The position numbers and the translations under genes were made by a program. This document shows positions 10,690-21,579 of a DNA stretch of 64,000 nt, piece by piece. Positions within the stretch are counted from its first letter, which is position 1. Every line of letters starts with the position of its first letter. The notes below the pieces were generated by a model. It was given only the letters and a program-made list of their open reading frames with translations. It was not told the origin of the DNA and searched no databases. Where the stretch lies: positions 496,001-560,000 of the forward strand of contig JAHLJZ010000003.1 of the NCBI GenBank assembly GCA_025602915.1, in the 5' to 3' direction. This DNA comes from Paraphysoderma sedebokerense. Lineage: Eukaryota > Blastocladiomycota > Physodermatomycetes > Physodermatales > Physodermataceae.

Positions 10690-13600
10690 TGATTTTTCAC
10701 GACAACATACTGTGTCCTCGGCTTCAATACTAGAATCTTGATTGCTTGTTGGAAAGGAATGTAATTAAATTGTTTTGAGGCATGCTACTAAATTTATATT
10801 CTATTGTAAGGTTTGATGTGGTTAACATGAGTTAAAAGTTTCGAGTTTGTTATTTTCGGTATTTGATATTGGTGACATGAGTTTAGTATTTACAGAGAGA
10901 AAAAGGAGATGAAGGATCTATTACGGAATCATGACTTACTAAGTTTTATGTATATGAGTTTTTTGGTTTTGTGGTGTTTGAATGCTATCTGTGAAGTGTT
11001 AGTCGTTAACGTTGGTCTGGCTTCTACCAGTTTAACGTGTTCAACTGATCAAAATTTAATGAAATATTTTACCTCTGAAAACTGGATTGCAAGACGTTTG
11101 AACTTCGTATGTATCCAGATCATACGAGAAGCGAGTGACTACAAATAATATCCCTTCTTGGCACGCTCGTGCCCTCGTATAATTCACAATTATGATAAGG
11201 AACGAGCTATGAAGAACAATTTTCAATTCCTCCTCGCACTACAATGAAAAAGTGGTACAACTGTTCCCCTGCAACTTCCGTCCATGTCGAAGATGAAATA
11301 CCGGGGATGAATACAGCGACCAAATAATAGGTTATCGCCCAAATTCCCTACACAGCTTACAAAATATTCATATGGTCTCGGAATGCCTCAGTGCTATCTT
11401 GCGGATGCAGTTTTTCTAAAACGGGTATCTGCAATCACATCATGACGGCATGACGGAAAATAGACGTCACCAGGAGATGATGTCGCAGAAATTTCTTCAA
11501 TTATCTCCTGAGATATTTTTGGGAACATTAACGAAGTAAGTGACGCCAGGGAAAGTACGCTATATGTCTATCCTAAAAAGCCACCAATTCCTACATTTGT
11601 AAACTTTCGATTTGTATCACTTTCAAATTTCCCGAGTGTCAGGACTAGTCTCAATTAAGCTGAAAGAAACGCTGGAGGTATATAAAAAGGAAATTTCGAG
11701 AAAAATAAGAGAGAATTAGAGAAGACAAATTGTCTTTGCAATTACCTGGTCACGAGCCGCGCAGGAAGGAATTAAGGAGCTACGAACAGTTTATTTTACG
11801 AACGAACATCGAGGTATATTTATCTCATGACGCATATGACCCATGTATCCTGAGAAATTAGCTAAAAAAATCCCGAAAAAAGTTTAATTCGGTGCCGGAG
11901 AAATGTCTCAAGGATATATTGATCATTTGAGAAAGAAATGAAGAAAAGCTCACTGAATCAATGCTTCAATACATTGACAAATAAAATGAATCGATTTCAG
12001 ATTGCGTGTCTTGACGTACATTCACTGTCTAGTTCGGAGTGGCACTGAGATTCTCAATTTGGGAGGTGTTGTCAACGGTGGGTTTTTCGATAATTGTGAT
12101 GATATTAGAATATTATGATGATATTCCTACATATTTATAGATGTTTGTTATATTCATAGCGATGGAGTGCTAAAGACTTCAACGATGGATCCCTTCCAGA
12201 GGAGCATGGGTTTATTCTTTCGAAGAGTGGTTTATGTTCTACTGGTATTCTCCAAATTGGTATTTCAATATATACTTCAAGCCATATAGTATAAAAATGA
12301 TAAGAGATGCTCGTGAGTTAGGATGTTGTATGTTGTCGTGAACTCATGAAGATAGAGTGGGGCCCGAATCTAAATCTATCGAACTACTTGAGAGTGTAGT
12401 AAAATAGGTATCGATATTTGGAAAAAAATTTGGGAGAGTAATACGCGTTAGGAAAGCCTTACAAGGCTATATTTGATGAGTGGATTTTTATACCACTTTT
12501 CGATTTTTCGGAAAAACTTAAAGGATGGTAAACGTTTTGAATGCTGTGTAGAAATTATATATATTTTCCGAATGAGGATGTATTCAATATAATTTATTAT
12601 ATTTGAATTGAACAGTAGCTTTTTGTTGATTAATTGGGTAGTGTTTAAAGATTGGCTTATTGTTGTTTGTTCATATCTATTCAAGATTTCTTCAGCCTTT
12701 GTATCGAAAAATAATCCCCACCGATTCGATTGGCCATAAATTTATAATTATGCCTCGATGTTTCTTTCATGAGATAAAGTGCTCATAGCACCTTATTCCT
12801 TCCTGAGGGTCTCGTGACCAGGAATCCACAAAGACATAATTGTTTTCCTAAATAATCTCTTTAATCTACCCAAAATTTGACGAAAAACGAAACACCTGAC
12901 TATTTTTAGTATACACACCCAAGATCCGGTGATGTCCTTAGGACGTCTCCTGGGATATCTTCGCGACCTCCCCTCAAGATGTCCTCAGGATGTCCTCGCG
13001 CCGCGATGATTTACAGCACACGTTCCGGGGACATCCTCACCAAAGATGTCTCGAGGATATCGTCGCCTTGGAATGACTCTGTGACATCGTCCTAGGATAT
13101 CTCCAACATATCCCCGCGACGTCCCCGGGACATCTCTAGCAATATCCGCTGGACGTTCTGGGTCAGGACCTCGTGGTGACATCTCTCCAAAACACACATC
13201 AAGTTTACAATATGTTATTGTTTATATTTAGCTTAGTTAGGTTACATTTAGTCATTTTGTATGATAAAGTAGTTAACTTAGCAATTATTATTTGTTATAT
13301 TTCTGGCATAAGTGGCTAATCATGCAACGTACATGGTAAAACGCATCAACGCGTAGTTTAGGAAACCTTCTACTTCCTTAATAAATAATTCTGATCTTGC
13401 TCTAAATCTTAACAGATATGACATCCCTGGTCAACAGTTTCAATTCATAATGCCGATTAAATATCTTAACAGTTTCAAAGATAGTAAGTTGTATTTTTCA
13501 ATACATACCAACTTATAATATCATAGTCGTAAAGTCTCTGAGTTATAATATATGTTGGTGATGATTTTTCTCTCCTTTCCTCCCTTTCAAGACCAAATTA

Positions 13601-13800
13601 CATCACAAAAATAACGAAATACCAAAAATATGTCACGAACTTAAAGCCAGAAGAAAGAACATTTAAAACACATTAACAAACGTTAAAAATACCAAACATA
13701 ACAATAGTGAATTAATTTAGTAACATTCAAAAATTCCATTCCTTTCTAGCAAACATTCAAAATTTGTAGTATTAAGGACAATGACACAGTATGTTATCGT
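10690..13800. repeat. Degenerate long inverted-repeat (foldback) structure, about 3.1 kb
   Basis: Two pairs of diverged inverted segments are nested. Outer arms: about 10690-10880 and, reversed, 13620-13800, sharing CATACTGTGTC, TTGGAAAGGAATG/CTAGAAAGGAATG, CTACTAAATT and TCTATTGT in the same order. Inner arms: about 11700-11850 and, reversed, 12728-12870, sharing CCTGGTCACGAG, CAGGAAGGAAT and AACATCGAGG in order. The midpoints (about 12245 and 12290) nearly coincide, as expected for one large palindrome with unequal indels; a dispersed repeat sits in the right arm. No transposase-like frame is visible inside. It could be a non-autonomous foldback DNA element or a collapsed inverted duplication. 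Confidence 0.55.
12905..13195. repeat. Dispersed palindrome-rich repeat, copy 2 (inside foldback right arm)
   Basis: Same composition as the copy at 9834: CCGGTGATGTCC, GATGTCCTCAGGATGTCC, CCCCGGGACATC, GGATATC words. ACACAC-type bases flank both ends, a possible short target-site repeat, but this is weak. Its position in only one arm of the foldback suggests insertion after the inverted repeat formed. Confidence 0.65.
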
Positions 13801-14114
13801 TTCCTCACGACAGCGTACTGAACAAATAGCACATAATAACAAGTAAATTTTACATAGTATATACGTTAACAATATCAAACCATAATTTAGCAATGCGAAA
13901 ATTCGAACTGATTCCCCTTCTGAGAAACAGACACTTTTATACTATTAAGGGCGATTTTAAAGCATTTTTATTCCCTCTTCCGGTCTGCCGCCAGGATTTA
14001 AACGAAAACCCATTTTCTAACCACATCTCTCATTTCTTTTTCCTAACGAGAGGTTTGGAACACATAACAAATGCTAACAACTATCTAACTCCCCAAGCAC
14101 AGAAATTTTACAGT
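13801..14114. other. Intergenic, 3' flank of ILV3
   Basis: AT-rich sequence between the foldback and the ILV3 stop codon. The plus-strand open frame 13893-14309 overlaps the ILV3 last exon on the opposite strand and has no family match. Confidence 0.55.
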
Positions 14115-16480
14115 CTATGGTTCATCAGTGACACATCCTTCGCTGGCACTCCTGACCAATCTGATATATTTTCCCAAAGTTCCACGCTTGACTTTCACCT
14201 CTTTTGGAGAAAATTGCTGCCTCCTTTTTTCCAACTCTGTGTCAGGAACCTCGACATCAATGACACGACTCTCGGCATCGATAGAGACGATATCACCATT
14301 GCGAATTAAAGCTATGGGCCCACCCACTTGAGCTTCTGGAGTTATGTGCCCGATGATAAAACCCTAGAAAAGAATATCAAAACGAAAGAACCTTGGAAAT
14401 CATAATTCGAAATTACTTACATGACTGCCACCAGAGAATCGGCCGTCTGTTAATAAAGCGACGTCCTTACCTAGCCCAGCGCCCATCACTGCACTTGTAG
14501 GAGTGAGCTTGGAACGAAGAAGTTATTCAATTAATTTTCAAGAGAGAATAAGTCAGGAGAAACGAGTTGCAATCCTCACCATTTCAGGCATTCCAGGACC
14601 GCCCTTCGGCCCTTCATAACGAATAACAATAACGTCACCCTTCCTAATTTTGCCATCTTCAAGAGCTTTCAACATATCTTCTTCACCATCAAAAACATTT
14701 GCCGGGCCTCTAAATTTTAGTCCTTCCTTGCCGGTGATTTTCGCAACGCTACCTTCTGGCGCTAAATTTCCATATAGTATCTGAATATGTCCGGTATTTT
14801 TCAATGGATTCGACAAGGGACGGATTATATCTTGGCCAGGAGTTAAGCCTGGCAAGTCCTTCAAATTCTCGCCTAAGGTTTTCCCAGTGACAGTGAGGCA
14901 ATCACCATTGATAAATCCCTCCTCAAGTAAAAGTTTAAGTACGGCGGGAGTGCCGCCAACATTATGCAAATCTTCCATAACATATCGGCCACTGGGTTTT
15001 AGATCAGCCAGGAATGGCACTTTATCACTTACACGTTGAAAATCGTCAAGGCTTAACGGTAAATCAACAGCCCGCGCCATTGCAATAAGATGAAGAACGG
15101 CATTAGTAGAGCCTGAAGAGAAATTTAGCTACACAATTATACGGACGGTTGGCACTGAGGTTCAACTCACCGCCAAGAGCCATGACCAAAACCATTGCGT
15201 TTTCAAAGGCTTCACGAGTCATGATATCGCGGGGTTTTATATCCCTTTCCAGCATATTTCTAATGGCGAATCCAGCGGCAAGACATTCCTCCAATTTTTT
15301 GGGATCCTCCGCTGGTATTGAGGAAGAATACGGAAGACTCATACCGAGAGCTTCAATAGCGGATGCAACTATTCCAAGTTCGGTCAGATGTTACAATTCG
15401 TACGTGCACGCCGACATTAAACAGACATACGTGTATTTGCAGTGTACATTCCTCCGCAAGCACCTGGACCAGGACAGCTCTTTCTAACGACTTCCACTCT
15501 TTCTTCTTCCGTTATTTTTCCAGTGATATATTCCCCGTAGCTCTGGAAAGCCGAGATAATGTCAAGCGGTCCACTCCTGCATGGAGAATGTCCAGCCCGA
15601 ATTGTGCCTCCATACACCATTAAAGATGGTCTATTTAACCGTGCCATAGCAATTAAGCAGCCTGGCATATTCTTGTCACAGCCAGGGAGTGAGATATTTG
15701 CATCATACCACTGCGCCGACATGACCGTTTCAATGGAGTCGGAAATGATATCGCGAGACTGTAAAGAAAATCGCATTCCGGGGGTTCCTATACTTCAAAG
15801 TTGTAACACAAATTTATCAGTAAAAGTGTAATTGAGAAATATCTACCATTGCTAATGCCGTCACTAACTCCAATTGTATTAAATCTGTAACCTATAAGGC
15901 CAGCCTTTTGTACACCTTCTTTCACTTTTGCGGCAAGATCATTTAGATGCATATTACAAGGGTTTCCTTCGTACCAGCTAGACGCAACCGGGTTAGAACC
16001 AAGTGATGTACTTCATTAGATGTCGAGCGGAAGAAAACTAGATACTAAACACACTCGAAATCCCGACTTGGGGAAGGTCCATATCGGAAGGCGTCAGGCC
16101 AGTGGCATACACTGTTATGGGTTGGTAATTGAATTTTACTTGACAGTTAACGGATAATTGAATCACCTCAATAGCCAAAACTAAGGGTACTTACGTTGAG
16201 CCTGGGAAGCACCTTGTGATTTTGGCTGAGTAACTCTCGAGCTGTATTTATTCAATCCTTTTGGCACTGGAGGGACAGAACCCTCCGATGCGGCAGCAAG
16301 GGACGGAGCAGCATGGCTGAAAAATCGAAAGTCGAATGCATGGAGAGGATTATTTCTGGAAAAGAAAACGTCTCAGTATCCCGGGCGGTGGAAGTGAAAG
16401 GAAAGAAAAGGTTGATACCTGAATGCGATCTTTTGTAAGACAGCAGCAGAGGGTTTGTATGTCCTTGGAATGGCAGACAT
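14115..16480 (-). CDS. ILV3: Dihydroxy-acid dehydratase, mitochondrial (branched-chain amino acid synthesis)
   Basis: The spliced protein of about 600 residues starts [20 protein letters not shown], a basic, hydroxyl-rich mitochondrial presequence, then [20 protein letters not shown]. Family landmarks follow: [40 protein letters not shown], the iron-sulfur Cys motif [75 protein letters not shown], and the C-terminal [13 protein letters not shown]...SEGCV. It dehydrates 2,3-dihydroxy-isovalerate and 2,3-dihydroxy-3-methylvalerate to the keto acids of valine and isoleucine, using an Fe-S cluster in the matrix. Stop is TAG at 14115. It is divergent from the SDR gene, with 186 bp between starts. 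Confidence 0.95.
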
Positions 16481-16666
16481 ATTAGCCAATGGGGTTATAG
16501 GAAAGAGGAGATGATAGTGTAAATTGACGGCTGAGCTGAAAGTAATCCGTTTGGTTTGCCCAATTTTTGTTTATTTTGGGTTGAAAACGGATCTGCAGAG
16601 TGTAGGCCATTGGAGTTGATTCTGTGACTCCCCTCGCAGCACCGGCACTCTTATCTCTTATTTTAC

Positions 16667-17874
16667 ATGATAATGGATCTAGGGTTGACAGGAAAAGTAT
16701 GTTTTTTAGAGCTTATACATTCAAGGTTCAGCGCCCTGACTCGTCTTCATTTAGCACATTATTATCACTGGCGCATCCGGGGGTGTTGGTGTCGTCACTG
16801 CACAGAAATTCTTAGGTATCCGATAAGCAGCTGTATTCTGCCAGTTCATTTTTATTAATATTCTAACATCAATTGCAGAGTCTGGCGCAAATGTTACTCT
16901 TCATTACAACACCAATTCTTCGACATTGTCTCCTCTCGTGTCGCGATTTCCGTTGAAAACCTATAGTCATTCGGCGGATGTCACATCCGAATCAGCGGTG
17001 CAAAATCTAGTCACTTCCGCGGTCGAGAATTTTGGCCCTGTTCATGTCCTCGTAGTCTGTCACGGAATTTGGCCAGATCAAGACATTGCGATAAAAGACA
17101 TGGAATATTCCAGGTGGAAAGCCACTCTCGAAGTAAATTTAGATGGGACATTTTTATTCGTGAAACACTTCCTTCAGCAGCTGGACGATTATCAACGAAA
17201 GAATGGTTCATTACTGGAAAATATAGCAATCGTTTTGTTGGTTCAACGGCTGGTATGTCTTTCTGATTCATGTTGTCCGTTTGGTCACCTTTTGATTGAC
17301 CAAAAAAATTCTATTTGGGCTGGCAGGTAAATTCGGAGAAGCTTTCCATACTGGTAAGACCCCGCACTTGAAGCTGAGTGTGACGATTTGTTAATTTCTT
17401 CCTTTAGACTATTCCTGCTCCAAGTCAGCTATGATATACGGGATGACGCTTTCACTGAAAAATGAAATCGTGAAGGTGAACCCTAATGCAAGAGTAAATA
17501 CGGTAATTAGACAGTAGCCTATTGAATCAAATGCAGAATATTTTTGTTTTGTAACTCATCGCACTTTCATGAAGGTGTCCCCTGGTTGGATTCGCACTCC
17601 GATGGCCGAGAGAGCAATGCAAGATGAGAGCTTGCTGTATCAGGCATTAGCGACTTCTCCTCTCAAAAAAGTATCGGAGCCGACTGATATAGCAAATGGT
17701 AAGTCGCAAGTCGTTCATCTGTAAACCGCTTAAATTCCTAACGAAATGCTGTTCCCAGCGATATTATTTCTGGCAAGTGCAAAAGTGTCCGGGAATATTA
17801 CTGGAGTGACGCTTGATGTCAATAGCGGAATGGAAGGACGACTCATTCATCAACCCCGCGATTTTGGGTTGTGA
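16667..17874 (+). CDS. Short-chain dehydrogenase/reductase (SDR), apparent frameshift
   Basis: Exons give MIMDLGLTGK, then HIIITGASGGVGVVTAQKFL with the Rossmann TGASGGVG motif, ESGANVTLHYNTNSS, VHVLVVCHGIWP, VNLDGTFLFVKHFL, GSTAGKFGEAFHT with the catalytic Ser, DYSCSKSAMIYG with the YxxxK active site, VSPGWIRTPMAERAM, and ITGVTLDVNSGMEG near the end. This is a classical NAD(P)-binding SDR of about 270 residues; substrate unknown. At about 17228-17236 the frame reading LLENIAIV continues as LLVQRL, whereas the conserved FVGSTAG lies one frame over, as if one T were missing from a GTTTTG run. No GT-AG intron I tried repairs the frame. Either a sequencing or assembly error, a real frameshift allele, or an unusual splice explains this. 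Stop TGA at 17872 lies 36 bp from the convergent PPT stop. Confidence 0.8.
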
Positions 17875-17910
17875 ACCTTTTGATTTGAACCAACCATATT
17901 GCTTTATTCA

Positions 17911-19317
17911 TCAGTTTTGATACAAAAATAGATCTTCTATAGATTTCCCCCCACTGACGATAATGTCAGAATCCAGATGACGGGCTTCGACGGGGTCGGA
18001 GAGGAAGGGCTGAATGATTGCAGACACGAAAGTGTCAAAATCGATTTGGAGCTATAAAAACGGTGCGAAGGAGTTAAATATATGTCAAATTGTAACTAAA
18101 TTTGACCACTTTAATAAAGCATACATGATCCCCTTCGACTTCTAATAAGTGAAGCCGGCCTTCTTCGTCCAAAGTCCGAAGGCCAAGATAATCCTTCGTG
18201 TAAATCTCCAATTCTCTGAGTGATTTTACAGTGCCATTGACAATCTCCCCAAACGAAGCAGTCTCCTTCGGCACAACCATCGTATCATTCGCGAATGACA
18301 TGAGTACAAGATTTTTCAGAGAGAGTAAACGGGATTTATACAATTCGGATTTGATCTAAAAGTCAAAGTAAGGTGGACAACAATTGATTGAGTACTCCCC
18401 GCACATAATGCAGACTTACTGATTTCTCATTGTTAATATCGGGTAGAAATAGATTGTTTTGCAAATATTCCTCTACTTGAAGAGGATTCTGAAGAAGCGA
18501 TTGAGTCATATTCGCTGGATGAATCCTCTACAAATCAAAATTCTACCTTGTAATACGCCGCCTGTACAACTCTGCGTTGAACGAACGGCAAATAAGCGCC
18601 TTTTTGAATCAAACCTCTCGCAATAGAACACCAAATACCGCCATTTCGGCACATCGATTCCGGGACGTCGGCCACTCCTGTAGTTAAATGCAACACTTAG
18701 ATAATCCGGATTCCGGAAGCGTTAAAAGTGATGTTCACACAAAACTACCGTTATGTGGGCTTCCTAAAGTGATAAGATTTCGAACTGGCGGACTGTTGCA
18801 TCGCTGAACGTACGCTCTAAGGAACAAGCCACCCTGGGAAAATCCAATGGCATTGAATCCACTCATAAGGTTGACATCTTGAGCCAGCATTTCGCATACA
18901 TAGGAAATCTGAAAGGGTAACAAAAAGTCTGTTAGCGCGGGATATGTAGATTAATCCGCCGAAAAGTAGATTCGACACCGACTTGTGCGTTCACATCCCC
19001 CAGCCAACCACTTTTACGGTCGTCTTCAATCGAATTGCCAAGTCTGACTGACAATACATAGACGTCTGGCAACATTTCTTCCAATAAGCGTTTTATGGCG
19101 CCCATTGATGAATCTGAACAGCATGTATCACCCATCCCATGCCAAAGAACAACGGGGTAAAAAGTGGCATTCGAGCTTGCATTCTCTATTGAAAATGTCC
19201 CGAGTCAATCACACTGGAGTGTAGGGAGCTAAAAATAATCATACTTGAGCTAGAAATAATTAGCGACAAAGATTGGTTGGCGTAAAGTACCAATAGCAGG
19301 ACTAGTGGAATAAGCAT
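17911..19317 (-). CDS. Palmitoyl-protein thioesterase (PPT1-type)
   Basis: The start MLIPLVLLLVLYANQSLSLI is a signal peptide. Next come the family oxyanion-region motif HGMGDTCCSDSSMG, the nucleophile elbow GFNAIGFSQGGLFLRAYVQR, LITLGSPHNGSF, GGIWCSIARGLIQKGAYLPF, SFANDTMVVPKETASFGE with the catalytic Asp region, YTKDYLGLRTLDEEGRLHLL and the catalytic His in EGDH. PPTs remove thioester-linked palmitate from proteins in the lysosome/vacuole. The last exon extends beyond the usual fold (SDIIVSGGKSIEDLFLYQN), and AATAAA follows the stop within a few bases. About seven short introns. The 3' end nearly abuts the SDR gene on the other strand. Confidence 0.9.
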
Positions 19318-19463
19318 CGGATTTTGAACAGTATGAGATGACCAAAGCCAACGTTCCCATAATACTTCAGATTGCGTGTCACCGTGACAAGCCACCAAAA
19401 AGAACCACGAAATGGTACATCTTAGTATTAAATTAGATACAAATGCTTGCTTTATCCTTTACT

Positions 19464-20876
19464 TCATAAGAAAACCATCGCCAAACTGTAACCGAGAACT
19501 CCAGCACTTAAGCCCAAAACAACCATCAAACCAACCAAGTATTCACCCCATGCTTTCCTTTTACATAATATTTGGAGAGGAATCTGCCCGAACATTCCAA
19601 TGAATCCAATTGGGGAATGAAAAATGTTCAAAGATACGGCAAAAACAAGCTCGTGAAGTATTGCGGATATGAAGAAAACAATTACTGATGCGTGAAGCTT
19701 GGAATATCCCGAGCTTCGGAGAGGTTTATAAATATACCGTAAACTGAATAGATGAACTGGGACATTCCAACTAATGAAATTTTAAAGACTCAAATTAGCA
19801 AGGTAATCACGAACACCCGACCAGGCAGCAACGAAAATACAAACCGTCTCCAAAATGATGCAATGTCAGAACTATTCCACCAATCCAAATAAAAATGTCT
19901 TTCAGTCTCCGGGAAACCAGTCAATTCGGCAGCCATATGACACCAATGATGAAAGAATCCGACGAAGCCTGCCAACCAGGTAATTGTAACGGGTATGCTT
20001 AGATTCAACCAAGCCATAAGCAGCTCGTTCGCGCCAAGATTATTTTTACCCATGATCGAAGAGACTATCGGGATGCTCCATTGTACCGTAAGAACGACGG
20101 ACAATGCTGCCGATATTATGAAGCAGAAAAAGTGATAGATCACTCTGGAAGGTTTGACGAGGCCCGTACACTTCAACGAATTTTGGTAGATCAACGTTGG
20201 GCATATGAGGAAACGTACGAGGTACCGGACTGTACAGATTTCATCTGCTTCTATCGCAGTTGCGTGAGTTTGACGAATAATGTCGTTGTCTCTAAAGGCA
20301 CCGTGAGCTGAGGAGTCAATCAACAGGTAGAGCTTATTCCGGGAAAACAAACCTGAAATAAGAATAGATTTTTAGACTCACAGAAACCGTGACCACAGTC
20401 ACAAAGAAGCTTAACGGGGTCCATTTTTCCATTCTGCTCATTGCCACACACAACGAGCAGAGCAGCACTATAACAGAGGTGTACTTCGCGTGTTTAATAG
20501 TCTGATACATCAATACATTTCCATGTTCCCAGAGGATCCACTGAATTTTCTCGAAGGCAAAGGAGCAAATAATAAATGGTATTATTATCCATAAATGAAT
20601 CAAAGAAAATGAAGCGTGATCGCACAGTGTAGTAAATATATGATTCACGAAGTCGTCTAATTGATTTCCGTGTTCTTGAAAGGTTTTTTCGAATAAGACA
20701 AGAACAGCGAGAACAATGAATACATTCTGCGGAGTGATACACCGATGAATCGGAGGAATTGATGATGGGGATGCTGGCCAGGGATCCACTTTTTGAGAAA
20801 ATTTCAAGGATCTGTCGACTGGATGAGCGGAATTTTCAGAAGAACGACTTGCCGAAACTAGAGAATCGGCCATCAT
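19464..20876 (-). CDS. MBOAT acyltransferase, DGAT1/ARE family
   Basis: A polytopic membrane protein of about 450 residues. After a Ser-rich N-terminus (MMADSLVSASRSSENSAHPV) there are several hydrophobic segments (NVFIVLAVLVLFEK, LIHLWIIIPFIICSFAF). Diagnostic motifs: YLVRFLICPTLIYQ, AELTGFPETERHFYLDWWNS (the FYxDWWN acyl-CoA-binding motif), the spliced FWRRWNVPVHLFSLRYIYKP, and the active-site His in VFFISAILHELVFAVSL. It esterifies diacylglycerol or sterol with fatty acyl-CoA in the ER to form neutral lipid. The AEL-G-FYxDWWN-WNxPVH pattern resembles DGAT1 more than sterol acyltransferases, but substrate is not proven. The exon joint in the DWWN-WNVPVH block is phase 2. It lies immediately upstream of PPT on the same strand. 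Confidence 0.88.
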
Positions 20877-21579
20877 TGGAACCAGAGAAGTAAGTTTTTG
20901 GTGAATATAGAATCGGCTTCAAGTGTTCTTAAGAGTCGGTATAGTTGATTAGTATTAACCACCCTCTGGCTTTAAATACATCTGAATATTCACACACCTC
21001 AACCTGACAGCAATGCCCTCAACTCTCAAGGCTCAGTTCCACATCCTACCCTCAACCTCTCATCCAGTTGGGAGAATTTCGCGCTCAGCTTCCCATCGCT
21101 GTCACCCTGCTTATCCGAGTTTAACTTGCAACTCTTGGAAACCGATGCCCTGTTCCTGTGTCTGAGATAGTCAACGTAAGCATCATAGTAGAATCTCTGC
21201 AATGTTCTCTGTACATATTTTAGTACGGTAATACATGAGAAAGGGTGAAATATATGTAGATGTGACAATCAGTTCGCTCGCTTCCTCACTGCGAGTGAAC
21301 AATCCACGTTTTGTTGCGATGGGGAAAAATTGACCTCATCCGCTACTTTGGCTTCCTTACCTTTCCTCCATCGTTCCTCCGACACTCTCATATATTCTTC
21401 TACAAGACGGCCTAACCTGCCATCTTATTGTTGAAGTGTTGCTATCTCATTCTCGCTGCACTCTCTTTCAATCCGTAGCGCTGCGTCGGTGCTGTTCCAT
21501 TCGTTTTGCCACCTCCGTTCAACTTGTCACTTCTCTAAACTCTTCTCTCGAGGTGGTCTCCGTCTAAGACTCAATAAGT
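20877..21579. promoter_or_regulatory. Divergent upstream region of the acyltransferase and GCK kinase genes
   Basis: 703 bp between start codons, pyrimidine-rich on the plus strand before the kinase start (runs such as CTTCCTCACTGC, CTTTCCTCCATCG). A minus-strand open stretch at 21026-21268 lacks a start and a family match. Nothing else seen. Confidence 0.5.

Noticed and set aside
10909-11148. 79-codon plus frame KDLLRNHDLLSFMYMSFLVL within the foldback
   Set aside because: No homology to transposases or hosts, AT-rich composition, mirror position in the other arm is not open; likely chance.
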